Of a stretch of 64,000 bases of DNA, positions 29,896 to 39,888 are shown one piece after another. The notes under the pieces were generated by a model. That model had not been told where the DNA came from. It saw nothing but the letters and a program-made list of their open reading frames with translations, and ran no database searches. This DNA comes from Parietaria judaica (taxonomy: Eukaryota > Streptophyta > Magnoliopsida > Rosales > Urticaceae): NCBI GenBank assembly GCA_954871525.1, contig OX940860.1, positions 25,886,001-25,950,000 on the forward strand. The letters are read 5' to 3'. Within the stretch, counting starts at the first letter, position 1. Each line of letters opens with the position of its first letter. The position numbers and the translations under genes were made by a program.

Positions 29896-31030
29896 GCCTG
29901 AGTTAGCGGGATTAAGATCCTGCCTTTCTCGGTCTTATTTTGCCTGAGTCGGCGGGATTAAGATCCAGCCTTTCTCGGTCTTTAGTGCCTGAGTCGGCGA
30001 GATTAAGATCCAGCCTGTCTCGGTCTTATTTTGCCTGACTCGGCGGAATTAAGACCGGCATTTCTCAGTCTTTAATGCCTGAGTCGGCGGGATTAAGATC
30101 CGGCTTTTCTCGGTCTTATTTTGCCTGAGTCGGCGTGATTAAACTCTAGCCTTTCTCGGTCTTTTTGCCTGAGTCGGCGGGATTCATATCCAGCTTTTCT
30201 CGGCCATTGTTTCCTGAGTCGGCGGGATTAAGATCCGGCCTTTCTCGGACATTTATATTTTACCTGATTCGGCGGGATTGAGATCCGGCCTTTCTCAGTT
30301 TTTATTGCCTGAGTCAGCGGGATTAAGATCCGGCCTGTCTCGGTCTTTTTGCCTGAGTCGGCGGGATTGAGATCCGGCATTTCTCGGTCTTTGTTTCCTG
30401 AGTCGGCGGGATTGAGATCCTGCCTGTCTCGGTCTTTGTTGCCTGAGTCGGCGGGATTAAGATCCGGCCTGTCTCGGTCTTTTTGCCTGAGTCGGCGGGA
30501 TTGAGATCCGGCCTTTCTCGGTCTTTATTGCCTGAGTATGCGGGATTAAGATCCGGCCTGTCTCGGTCTTTGTTGCCTGAGTCGGCGGGATTAGTATCTG
30601 GCATTTCTCGGTCTTTATTGCCTGAGTCGACGGGATTAAGATCCGGCCTTTCTCGGTCTTTAATGCCTGAGTCGGCGGGATTAAGATCCAGCATGTCTCG
30701 GTCTTAATTTGCCTGAGTAGGCGAGATTAAACTCTAGCGTTTCTCGGTCTTATTTTGCCTGAGTCGGTAGGATTATGATGCAGCCTTTCTCGGTCTTTAT
30801 ATGCCTGAGTTGGTAGGATTATGATTCAGCCTTTCTCGGTCTTTATTGTCTGAGTCGGCGAGATTAATATCCGGCCTTTCTCGGTCTTTATTGCCTGAGT
30901 AGGTGGGATTAAACTCCGGCCTTTCTCGGTCTTATTTTGCCTGAGACGCCGAGATTAAGATTCCTCCTTTCTCGGTCTTGGTATGCCTGAGTCGATAGGA
31001 TTATGATCCAGCCTTTCTTGGTCTTTATAA
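29895..31030. repeat. 45-bp minisatellite (array B)
   Basis: Around 25 units between 29897 and about 31030 carry gcctgagtcggcgggatta, agatccggcctttctcgg and tctttatt. Spacing is 43-47 bp, mean near 45. Because 45 is a multiple of three, the minus (element-sense) strand is partly open and encodes a 15-residue repeat of the type LNPADSGNKDRERPD, broken by indels between units. Confidence 0.92.
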
Positions 31031-31340
31031 ATTAGACTTTGATCAACATTTCCGTGATTCGGTCTGTGACATCGTTACCGTGATTTGGACTTCGACCGTC
31101 GATTTTACTTGTTTTGAATGTTTGACTCATTTCGCGGTTCGGACTTCGATCGTCGTTTTCGTGATTCGGTCTTCCATCGTCGTTTTTGGATTCGGATTTT
31201 GACTGTCTTGTTTTCCTTGATTCAGATTGAGCCTTCTACGTCGTTTTTATGATTCATACTTTGACCGTCGTCTTTCGACTTCGTTTCCTTGATTCGGAAT
31301 TTTGACCGTTGTCTCTGTGATTCAGATCTAAACCGTCATT
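31031..31340. repeat. Degenerate short repeats (gattcggactttgaccgtcg type)
   Basis: Six to eight imperfect copies of a phrase like ttcggactttgaccgtcg with variable spacers link arrays B and C. They look like the ancestral material of array C. Confidence 0.6.
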
Positions 31341-32115
31341 TTTATTTGTTAAGGCTTTGCTCGTCGTTTTTCCCTGACGAGCTTCCGGCGTCGTCATCGG
31401 GTGTCGGACTTTGTCCATTGATTTTTCCCAGATGAGCCTCCAGCCTCGTCGTAGGGTTTCGAACTTTGACCGCCGGTTTTCTCTGATGAGCCTCTGGCGT
31501 CGTCGTCGGGTTTCGGACTTTGTCCATCGTTTTTCACTGATGAGCCTCCGGCGTCGTCATCGGGTGTCAGACTTTGACCGTCGATTTTCTCTGATGTGCC
31601 TCCAACGTCGTCGTCGGGTTTCGGACTTTGATCGTCGTCTCTCCGTGATGATCCTCTGGGGTCGTCTTCGGGTTTCAGACTCTGGGGACCGTCTTGCCCT
31701 GATGAGACTTTGGCGCCGTCTTCGAGCCTCGGACTTTGACCTGTCTTGCTGAGCCTTTGGCGTCGTCTTCGGGCTTTGGACTTTGGTCGTCGTCTTGCGC
31801 TAATGAGCCTTTGGCGTCGTCTTCGGGTGTCGGACTTTGACCGTCGATTTTCCCTGATGAGCCTACGACGTCGTCGTCGGGTTTCGGACTTTGATCGTCG
31901 TCTCTCCGTGATGATCCTCTGGGTCGTCTTCGGGTTTCAGACTTTGGGGACCGTCTTGCCCTGATGAGACTTTGGCGTCGTCTTCGGGCCTCGGACTTTG
32001 ACCTGTCTTGCTGAGCCTTTGGCATGTCTTCGGGCTTTGGACTTTGGTCGTCGTCTTGCCTTAATGAGCCTTTGGCGTCGTCTTCGGGCTTCGGAATTTG
32101 GCTTGCCCTGTTGAG
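31340..32115. repeat. 54-bp minisatellite (array C)
   Basis: About 14 units begin near 31377, 31431, 31485, 31539, 31593, 31647, 31699, 31749, 31801, 31855, 31909, 31960, 32010 and 32062. Each carries tgatgagcctccggcgtcgt, cgtcgggtttcggactttg and accgtcgtttttc. The basic period is 54 bp with some 50-52-bp units, so long open frames appear on both strands. A higher-order repeat of about 260 bp is visible (31593-31800 resembles 31855-32060). Confidence 0.9.
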
Positions 32116-33530
32116 CTTTTGGCTTCGGACTTTGACGGTCGTTTTTCCGACTTTGTTTCCTTGATTCGGAATTCGATCATCGTCTTCCTCCTAGAAGGCG
32201 AGTGCTTTATAAATATATATATATATATATATATTTTTTCATTTCAGATTTGTATATATAATTTTTTCTTTTTATAAATACATATACTGACTTTTTTGTG
32301 TATGTACATATTGGTATATACTATATACATACGTTTGCTTTGTGTCGTTTGTGTTTATACGCACACATGTTTCTTTTTTATTCACAATATTCTTTGTCAT
32401 TTTTGTCTTGCGTGTATATATTTGTATATAAATATATATACTTTCTTTTTGTTTTTTATTATATATATATATATATATATCTTTTTTCTTTTTCCTCTTC
32501 TTCCCCCTTCGTCGAGCAAAAGAGCACAAGGGCTCTCCTCTTTTTTCTTTTTCTTCTCTCCTTCGGCGAGCTCGAGCAGCAAAGAGGTTCCCCTCTTTTT
32601 TTTTTTTTTTTTTCTTTTTTCAGATCCACCTCCGCCTCGGACCGTCGGAGTTCTGACGACGACCGCCTTTGCAGTGGCGACGGCGTTCCCAGGCGAGCAC
32701 GTGGGCAGCTGGGCTTCCTCGATCGAAATGGTGCATCGTGGGGCTTGCGAACTCCTGTCTTCAGGCGCAGTGGCGACGATGAAGGAGGCGACCCCATTGA
32801 TGGGTTCGGAGCTCGCCGGCGCGCGCAGAGGCGGTGGGTGGTAACCAAAACTCAGACTCGACGCTTCGGAGGGCCGGCGACGTTGATCGGGCTTCCTTAT
32901 TGGTGGTCGAGCACGAAATGGAGGGGACCGCTATCGCGAAGTATCAGACTTCCGCCGCGGGGTGGTGGCGTTGTGGAGTTGCACGGAGTTCCCGGTGTTG
33001 GATGCTTGCCAAGAGACTTCCGTGCTCCTGGGTTTTCGCGGTGGTAGGCTTCGCCGGCCGTGACGAGCCAAAGCGACGAAGCTTCGGTGGAACTTCGTTG
33101 GTCCGAGCTGTTCATCGATGATTATGAATTTAACTTGAATATGCATGCATATTTTCTAAAATGTTTTTATTTTTATTTTTTTTTATGTATGTTTAATAAC
33201 GAGGAAAATTTGTAAAATATATTCGGTTATTTTATTTTTGTATTCTTATCGATATGGATATAACCGCTCTTATTGCTCGAATAATATCCTTGATCGATGT
33301 GACGGCGAGTCTTGATTTGGTTGAAAATGGGTCTTGGGAATTGTTGACAATCGAGCCGAGTCATAAAGTTTGTTGACGATGGAATCAGGTCCTGGACTTA
33401 GTTGACGGGGAGGCGGGTGTCCGATGACCGAGAGCGTGTTAGCTTTTGTTTTCGAACATTCCATGTTGACGGTGTTGAACTTTAGGCGTCTCTTTAGCCA
33501 TTCTCGTGACTTGTTCGTCATTATCGTTGA
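32116..33530 (-). other. Middle region of the LARD element, unassigned
   Basis: This stretch holds an AT-rich part (TA tracts near 32216-32236 and 32460-32480, T tracts near 32600) followed by a GC-rich part (about 32630-33115). Frames there are open on both strands but resemble no known gag, host gene or domain. It could be captured host DNA or a worn gag region. Confidence 0.45.
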
Positions 33531-33665
33531 CCTGTACGTCTTTTCATAACATGTTCGTCTCTTTGAAATCTGTTCGTCTTTAGTGACCTGTCCGTCTCTT
33601 CAAAACCTGTTCGTCATTTTGTGACCTGTTCGCCTCTTCGAAACCTGTTCGTCGAGAGGTGGTGT
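33530..33665. repeat. Short tandem repeat next to the PBS (array D)
   Basis: Five to seven imperfect copies of gacctgttcgtctcttcg-like text with a period near 22-27 bp. It lies in the minus-strand 5' leader, between the primer-binding site and the body of the element. Confidence 0.7.
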
Positions 33666-33708
33666 AGGAAATTTTGCTGGCGGGACTTCGAGGCTATGAA
33701 CTTGTTGG

Positions 33709-33728
33709 GCCCCTCCTTCTAGCGCCAA
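33709..33728 (-). promoter_or_regulatory. Primer-binding site of the LARD element
   Basis: The minus strand reads tggcgctagaaggaggggcc immediately inside the 5' LTR (LTR boundary at 33730). A start of TGGCGC is typical of Ty3-type plant elements. The priming tRNA was not identified. This site is what orients the element on the minus strand. Confidence 0.6.
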
Positions 33729-33729
33729 A

Positions 33730-34438
33730 TGTTAATGCCTAAAAATTGATTAACTTGAATGCGGCCCAAGTCTTGATTTTGGGCCGGGCCCGATGTCTAC
33801 ATGACGGTCGAAACGGGCTTTAAAGCTTGATCTTCGGTCTTGATGGGCCGAAAATCTTCCCTGTAAAACCTGCCTCCGTTCGTGTAAAAAGAGTACAAAA
33901 AGTGAACTCTAGAGGGGGACAGAGGGGGGGTCCTCTGTCGCCCGCTCCGATGCTCAACATTAGTCGAGTATTTGACTCGGAAATTATGAATAAACGGGAA
34001 ACAGAGGTTTTTTGGCTTCGGGAGTGCTTGCCGATTGTGGCGGGGGTGCCCTCGTATTTATAGAGGACGGGGAGTTCGAATTCATGCCTTCGGGGGTCGA
34101 CGCGACCCCCGAAGGCATGAATTTTTGCCTTCGAGAGTCGCGGCAACCCCCGAATGCATGAATTTTTAGCCTTCGGGGGTAGCGGTGACCCCCGAAGGCA
34201 TATTTCTTAGACGGATCATACTCGTCTTTTACTAGGTCGGACTGTTGACTTTTCCGGTTGACTTTTGTTGACTCTCCCGGTTGACTTTTCCGGGTCGCGT
34301 CTGTTGACTTTTCTGTGTCGCCCAATTGACTTTTTTGACCGGTTCAAGTTGACTTTCCAAAGCGGGTAAAAGTTGATTTATTGGGCTTTATATGTCTTGG
34401 GCCTCAATTTTTCTAAGCTCCGAAAAATACGCATAACA
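33730..34438 (-). repeat. 5' LTR (minus-strand sense) of the LARD element
   Basis: 709 bp. On the minus strand the order is U3 with a cluster of TTGAC cores (about 34215-34365), then three strong palindromes of the gccttcggggg/cccccgaaggc type (about 34085-34201, the middle one decayed), then a TATA box ctataaatac (about 34054-34063). This is a plausible promoter layout. A G-rich run (gagggggacagaggggggg, about 33911-33929) lies downstream of the TATA box. Confidence 0.88.
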
Positions 34439-34443
34439 TCACT

Positions 34444-34678
34444 AAAAAAACCAATTTTTATTTGTAAGCAAAAAAGAAAAAGATTTTTTTTTATAGCCCA
34501 ATCTTAATTTAAGCCATTGCTAAAACTAAGAGAACAAGATTGCCTCATTAGCTCTCTATCACAAACTCATTTTATATCTCTCATCACTCTCATAGACTAA
34601 ACTCTTCATTGACGAGCTCTCAACCACATAAATTATGCCATGTTGTCTTGCTCGTCATTGTTTCTCAAATCCTTATAA
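34444..34678. other. Spacer between two LTR retrotransposons
   Basis: About 235 bp of AT-rich target DNA. No feature recognised. Confidence 0.6.
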
Positions 34679-34683
34679 ATTCA

Positions 34684-35480
34684 TGAAACGTCAAGTTCTT
34701 CGGTTATGCGGAAAATAACGACACATAAACGTACGCGAAAATAAAGAGACACACGCGATGTTTTGTTAACGCAGTTCGATACCTATCTACTTTGCGGGGC
34801 CCTCACCCAGATTAATCAACATTGATATTTACAAGATGGACGTTACACAATCGATTTGTTCACCGAACAACAAACTGGAAAATACACTCTAACCAGTGCG
34901 ACCAGCGATGTAACCAGCCCTGTAACCTGTTGATTATGACGACGACACGGCGACTCGGCAAGAAGGTAAGACGACTTCCGGCGAGTGTCGATGTGTGCAA
35001 GCATGCACAACTCCGTTGACGATAATGAAGTGCTTCAGACCTCTTCAAACTTCTTCTCGGGAAGAATACGCCAACGAACGATCCACGGAGATTGTGAGAA
35101 AATAGCCTAGAAAACTCTCTGTAAGCTTGGATGATTTTCTCTGAAGTTTTTGATGAATGGATACACGATTTGGGAGCCCTAGATCAGTTTAAATATATCC
35201 CCAAAAGCTCTCAACAAGATAACAACTTCTTCCACATTTTAAGGCTTTTTACTTAGTCTTTCCTAGACTAAGTTTTCCCTCCATAATTCGAATTTAAAAA
35301 GCTCATTCAACTCTGATATTTGACCAGCAGATAAGGGAGAACGAATTCCTTAAATATCTCAACCAAAACGGACCAATTCCGCTTTATGGATAAGGAGATC
35401 GTAGGTATGACCGCGCGTATGATCAACAATACTGCCAAACGTGTAACTGCACTAAACTGTCAAATAAAGACAGTTTTTCA
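34684..35480 (-). repeat. 3' LTR of the gag-only Copia element
   Basis: 797 bp and near-identical to 38566-39362. On the minus strand a TATA-like gatatatttaaact lies near 35190-35203; the partner LTR has gatctatttaaact at the same place. Confidence 0.9.
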
Positions 35481-36125
35481 AACTCCCCCTTTGGCATTTT
35501 TGTTGAGCAGATAATTCGGTGACTAGATAAAATATGTAGACAGTAGCGACGAACAAACGATCAAGAAATAAACTTGATCTTCTGATAAACCCAACTTAGT
35601 GACCAATGTTCCGACAACCAACAAAAGTTTAACAATAGAAAAATGGTTGGTCACTCATGGCAATGCTCCCCCTGTTGTCGATGTCTCCCCCTGTCACCTT
35701 TCTCCTCCTCTGCTGACGGAAAATGTCAAAGACTAGTCGGAGTGAGGACGAAGATCCCGCTGAATGGCAAGAACTGTCTCTTGAAGAAGAGTAATCTGGT
35801 CTGAGAGAGCGTGAACCTGTGCCATAGAAGACTATGTAGTATGAACTACCAACGCTTGAGCTTTCTGAACATTGACCAACTCGTACACGCGCGAAGAGAT
35901 GCTCCCCCTGACTATCTGATATTCCTTATGTGATACTCTGAGACTGAATCTGCACTATTCTGAGACTGATTCTGTGAAGCTCCCCCTGACTCGGTGATAA
36001 CGAAGAGATGCTCCCCCTGACTATCTGATAACTGAATCTGTACAATTCTGAGGCTAACTCTGTAAAGCTCCCCCTGACTATGGGATAATTCTCCTGAATT
36101 TGCACAATTCTCCCCCGATGCGAAG
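35481..36125 (-). repeat. Cluster of polypurine-tract-like motifs (cagggggag)
   Basis: Besides the functional tract at 35481-35494, the complement of gggggag (ctcccc) recurs near 35667, 35684, 35902, 35979, 36011 and 36066, with a related ctccccc near 36110. Several copies sit in a repeated phrase, gctccccctgactatctgat. On the minus strand the phrase encodes SQGE/SGGA-type repeats. Confidence 0.7.
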
Positions 36126-36188
36126 CAAGATGCCAAAGACTCTTCTGATGATTGATTCACAAGATTGCATTTTGGTTCTTTAGTACCC

Positions 36189-37220
36189 CTAGCGGTAAGA
36201 GATTATCTTGAACCGAGATACTATTTTTGAGCGCAAATTCATCAGCCTCTGTAATTTGATTTTCTTGAAGGCTTGCATCAACTCTTGAGTCTTCCATCTT
36301 GTGGCATCTTCAGGATTGAGTATGTCTCTAGTTACATCTTTTGGAGAAGTAACAAGTACAGTTGTGTCCACATATTTGTAGTTGGCTATCACTCCATTTA
36401 CCATGGCTTCTTGTCTGGTTGTGTTTTGCATGAGAGACATTGTTGGTGGATCTTGTTATCGTTGGATCAACGGCTGCATCTATGAGAGGAACTGTGTTAA
36501 TGGTTGTTCCATAAGATAAACTATTCTTAGGAACCCAAGCAAGTTTTGATTTTGGAACCTTGAAGAGAAGAGACTTAGCCACCCATACTGAACGACTTTT
36601 CTTGGTCTTGGTTGCATATTTGCGAAGCGGCGTCTTTTGAAGATTTTCAGAGAATTGCTTGTACATATTTCTGCACCTACCATCGTTGTGAAAAATAGAC
36701 TTGCATAGTTCACATCTCTTGGTTACTTGGCTAGCAATACTGATGGTACCTTTGGTGGTTGTGATGATTTCACTTTCGGTAATATTCTGACTGTCTGACT
36801 CTTTTCTGAAAATACGGTTGTAACTTGTACGGTCATATTCATTCTGGCTACTTTCACTAATTAATCTTTGTCCTTTTAAAAATCCAAGACCGGTACGATT
36901 TCCCGACTGATGTCCTTGTTCAAAATGTCATCGAGTTTGGATTTTCCAGAATTGAACTTCACAACAGCGTTTTCCATTGAGGTTATTTTCTTGTCTTTTT
37001 CAACGGCGAGACAGTTCACTTTTGAAAGAGACTCTTTCAGTTCTAGCACTTGGTCACTGAGAACCTTGTTCTGTTGTCTTAGTTCTTCTACAACCGTGGA
37101 TAAGACTTGCTTTTCAGAAATAAACTTCTCTTTTTCAGACTTAGCTTGGTCATTGAGAGTCTGATTTTTCTTCATCAGTTTCTCTATAGTTGTTGAGAGA
37201 GCTTGCTTTTCACCAATCAA
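36189..37220 (-). pseudogene. Downstream internal region of the gag-only element, broken frames
   Basis: Below the gag frame the minus strand continues with a coiled-coil-like segment (37220-36876, with EKQALSTTIEKLMKKNQTLN and VVEELRQQNKVLSDQV heptad patterns). Fragments in two alternating frames follow (36713-36189), with KRRRFANMQ and later DVTRDILNPEDATRWKTQEL. Frame changes near 36600 and 36440 break it. No catalytic motif is present. Long coiled-coil extensions after the zinc knuckle occur in some large Copia gag proteins. Confidence 0.5.
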
Positions 37221-37403
37221 CTTTTCCTTATCAGAATTAAGGTTATTGCTCAGGTTGCATAAAGATAGCCATTTTTCAAAGAGAGATTTGAATGATGTTT
37301 GAAAGTCTTTTTCAGAAAAATCTTCATCTGAATCATCACTTGAATAATTGTTCTGATCAAGAGAGTGGTGTGATGCAGGGAACGCAACATAATGGCTAAA
37401 AAT

Positions 37404-38483
37404 TCATCCACCATCTTCTTCATCTGAGTCTTTATCACTGGAAGAAATTTTGTAGGATCTAGTCTTTAGTTTCTTGATAGTGTTAGCACATTCTGACTGT
37501 ATATGACCATATCCGTCACACTCTCGGCACTTGATTCCACTTTTTTTTACTTTATCCTCTGTAGTACGACCATCATTATGACCACGATTGTTGTTAGTAG
37601 ATCTGTATTTACTGCTCGAGTTACTGTGTGAAGAACCATTTCCTCCTTCATTGAAAGGTGGTCTCTGAGTGTTAAATTTCTTCAACATTCTACCAAAATT
37701 TTTAGTAAGAAGACAAATATCATCCATGGTTACATTACTTGTACCATCGCTAGCTACATCATTGGTAAGATCACTGGTTGCATCGTCTCTGTGATCACGT
37801 TTGGTATAACTTTTGAATGCTACTCCTTTTTCTCTTTTTGCTTGAGACATATTCATCTCAAAAGTTTGAAGAGATCCTATGAGTTCATCCAAATTCAACG
37901 TGGTTATATCCTTGGCCTCTTCGATGGCTGCAACCTTGGAACTGAAGCGTTCTGGTAATGACCGAAGCGTTTTTCTAACCAATTTTATATTAGAATACAC
38001 TTTTCCAAGTTGAAAAGCTTGATTTGAAATTTCACGAAGCTTTCCATTGAAATCTGCAATGGTTTCATCTTCGGTCATACGTAGTTCTTCAAATTTTGAT
38101 GCAAGCATTTGGAGTTTTGAGGTTCGAACGGCTGAGGTTCCTTCATGGAGATTTTGCAATGCTTCCCATACTTGTTTGGCAGTACCACATGTAGATATGA
38201 GTCTAAATTGTCTTTCGTTAACAGCAGATACGATCACATTTAAAGCACGACAATTCGCAAGAGATGCGGTCTCATCTTCGGTACTCCATTCACTGAGCGG
38301 TTTTTCAACAAATTCTCCTTTTGTATTTTTCTTCATGGGAGAACTCCAGCCATGTTTCATAGTACTCCAAGCTTTTGTGTCAATCGATTGGATGTAGATA
38401 GTCATTCGAGCTTTCCAATACGAATAGTTTGTACCGTCTAACACCGGTGGTCTTATAAGAACAATATTTTCGCGCGAACCCAT
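37404..38483 (-). CDS. Copia-type Gag polyprotein (359-aa open segment)
   Basis: The frame starts MGSRENIVLIRPPVLDGTNY at 38483, 70 bp inside the PBS. It carries the Copia gag signatures SYWKARMTIYIQSIDTKAWS (DUF4219-like head) and WEALQNLHEGTSAVRTSKLQ with EELRMTEDETIADFNGKLRE (UBN2-like capsid region). The CCHC zinc knuckle CRECDGYGHIQSEC lies at about residues 320-333. An acidic Ser/Asp tail ends at the stop at 37404. Gag would form the particle that packages the element's RNA. It is intact over this stretch, whereas the region after it is frameshifted. Confidence 0.88.
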   Translation of the reverse strand: MGSRENIVLIRPPVLDGTNYSYWKARMTIYIQSIDTKAWSTMKHGWSSPMKKNTKGEFVEKPLSEWSTEDETASLANCRALNVIVSAVNERQFRLISTCGTAKQVWEALQNLHEGTSAVRTSKLQMLASKFEELRMTEDETIADFNGKLREISNQAFQLGKVYSNIKLVRKTLRSLPERFSSKVAAIEEAKDITTLNLDELIGSLQTFEMNMSQAKREKGVAFKSYTKRDHRDDATSDLTNDVASDGTSNVTMDDICLLTKNFGRMLKKFNTQRPPFNEGGNGSSHSNSSSKYRSTNNNRGHNDGRTTEDKVKKSGIKCRECDGYGHIQSECANTIKKLKTRSYKISSSDKDSDEEDGG

Positions 38484-38553
38484 CGTGATTCGAAGAACAC
38501 TTAGATCTTTCCGCTGCCTTTGAAATCAAAGAAACACTATTGCAGCGACAAGC

Positions 38554-38565
38554 TCTGATACCAAT
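38554..38565 (-). promoter_or_regulatory. Primer-binding site (initiator tRNA-Met)
   Basis: The minus strand reads tggtatcagagc next to the LTR boundary, with three bases between (38563-38565 lie in the boundary spacer). This is the standard Copia primer site and shows that the element points to the left. Confidence 0.88.
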
Positions 38566-39362
38566 TGAAACGTCAAGTTCTTCGGTTATGCGGAAAATAA
38601 CGACAAATAAACGTACGCGAAAATAAAGAGACACACGCGATGTTTTGTTAACGCAGTTCGATACCTATCTACTCTGCGGGGCCCTCACCCAGATTAATCA
38701 ACATTGATATTTACAAGATGGACGTTACACAATCGATTTTTTCACCGAACAACAAACTGGAAAATACACTCTAACCAGTGCGACCAGCGATGTAACCAGC
38801 CCTGTAACCTGTTGATTATGACGACGACACGGCGACTCGGCAAGCGGGTAAGACGACTTCCGGCGAGTGTCGATGTGTGCAAGCATGCACAACTCCGTTG
38901 ACGATAATGAAGTGCTTCAGACCTCTTCAAACTTCTTCTCGGGAATAATACACCAACGAACGATCCACGGAGATTGTGAGAAAATAGCCTAGAAAACTCT
39001 CTGTAAGCTTGGACGATTTTCTCTGAAGTTTTTGATGAATGGATACACGATTTGGGAGCCCTAGATCAGTTTAAATAGATCCCCAAAAGCTCTCAACAAG
39101 ATAACAACTTCTTCCACATTTTAAGGCTTTTTACTTAGTCTTTCCTAGACTAAGTTTTTCCTCCATAATTCAAATTTAAAAAGCTCATTCAACTCTGATA
39201 TTTGACCAGCAGATAAGGGAGAACGAATTCCTTAAATATCTCAACCAAAACGGACCAATTTCGCTTTATGGATAAGGAGATCGTAGGTATGACCGCGCGT
39301 ATGATCAACAATACTGCCAAACGTGTAACTGCACTAAACTGTCAAATAAAGACAGTTTTTCA
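38566..39362 (-). repeat. 5' LTR of the gag-only Copia element
   Basis: 797 bp, pairing with 34684-35480. It holds the presumed promoter for the gag transcript. Confidence 0.9.
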
Positions 39363-39367
39363 ATTCC

Positions 39368-39888
39368 CTCTCACATAATTAAGTTGGTCCCAAAATTAAG
39401 TCTTAACACATTTCTTACTAGAAATTATTTACTTCGAGCTTATTAGTTAGATTCAGATTAGGTACTGAATTTTGAGTTTTTTTGGGATTTTTAAATCCGA
39501 ATCCGATCATGAATCGGATAAGGCTTAATTTTGGGAATGGGTATAAAGGGCTTGAACCTTGAAATATTAATTTTGGTCAAATAATATATCAATAAATTTT
39601 CAAAAGTGAAAAATCATTCAAATCAATTAATATAGATAATCCAATTAATACATACAAATTACAAACTTGGTCAAATAAAAACAAATTCGAATTTCAAAAA
39701 GCAAAACAAAAAACCTTAGGAGAGGAAAATAAAAATATTAACAAATAAGCAATTAAAAGCTTGTCAAAACAAAAAACATAAACAAACTAAAATATATTAA
39801 ATTTATCAACAAATATTAATCCAAATCATGAGAGTCGGAAACGGAAAAGTAAATTATGTTTTCAGTATATAGCTTTCTTCCCTCGTTT
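39368..39888. other. Spacer downstream of the first poly-Gly gene
   Basis: AT-rich sequence that should hold the 3'UTR of the gene at 39889. It contains catcaatta/aatccaa-like text, loosely similar to 48720-48900 downstream of the third poly-Gly gene. That supports segmental duplication. Confidence 0.4.

Larger units (their letters stand above)
28560..34438 (-). mobile_element. Non-autonomous Ty3-like LTR retrotransposon (LARD type), 5.9 kb
   Basis: LTRs of 724 bp (28560-29283) and 709 bp (33730-34438) begin TG and end CA. They are flanked by an exact 5-bp TSD tcact (28555-28559 and 34439-34443). The element reads on the minus strand: just inside the right-hand LTR the minus strand shows the primer-binding-site-like tggcgctagaaggaggggcc (about 33709-33728), and beside the other LTR it shows the purine-rich aagaaactgggaggttaa. 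No gag, protease, RT, RNase H or integrase was found. The minus-strand 3' half is instead a mosaic of minisatellites. Variable tandem repeats near the 3' end are known from the Tat lineage of Ty3 elements, so a Tat-derived LARD is the best guess. Confidence 0.85.
34684..39362 (-). mobile_element. Gag-only Copia-type LTR retrotransposon (TR-GAG-like), 4.7 kb
   Basis: Two 797-bp LTRs (34684-35480 and 38566-39362) run tgaaacgtcaag...cagtttttca and are near-identical. The flanks attca/attcc form a 5-bp TSD with one mismatch. The minus strand carries a primer-binding site complementary to initiator tRNA-Met (tggtatcagagc, 38554-38565) and a polypurine tract (ccaaagggggagtt, 35481-35494). The interior has a Copia-type gag with zinc knuckle but no protease, integrase, RT or RNase H, so the element must borrow enzymes. 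The similar LTRs point to a fairly recent insertion. Confidence 0.9.

Noticed and set aside
29895..31030. Array B considered as a CRISPR-like array
   Set aside because: Units are contiguous, without unique spacers; this is a plain tandem repeat in a eukaryotic retrotransposon.
32298..33047. A 249-codon plus-strand frame inside the LARD element
   Set aside because: It starts in a TA/T-rich low-complexity tract, runs against the element's sense, has no domain, and overlaps equally long frames on the other strand.
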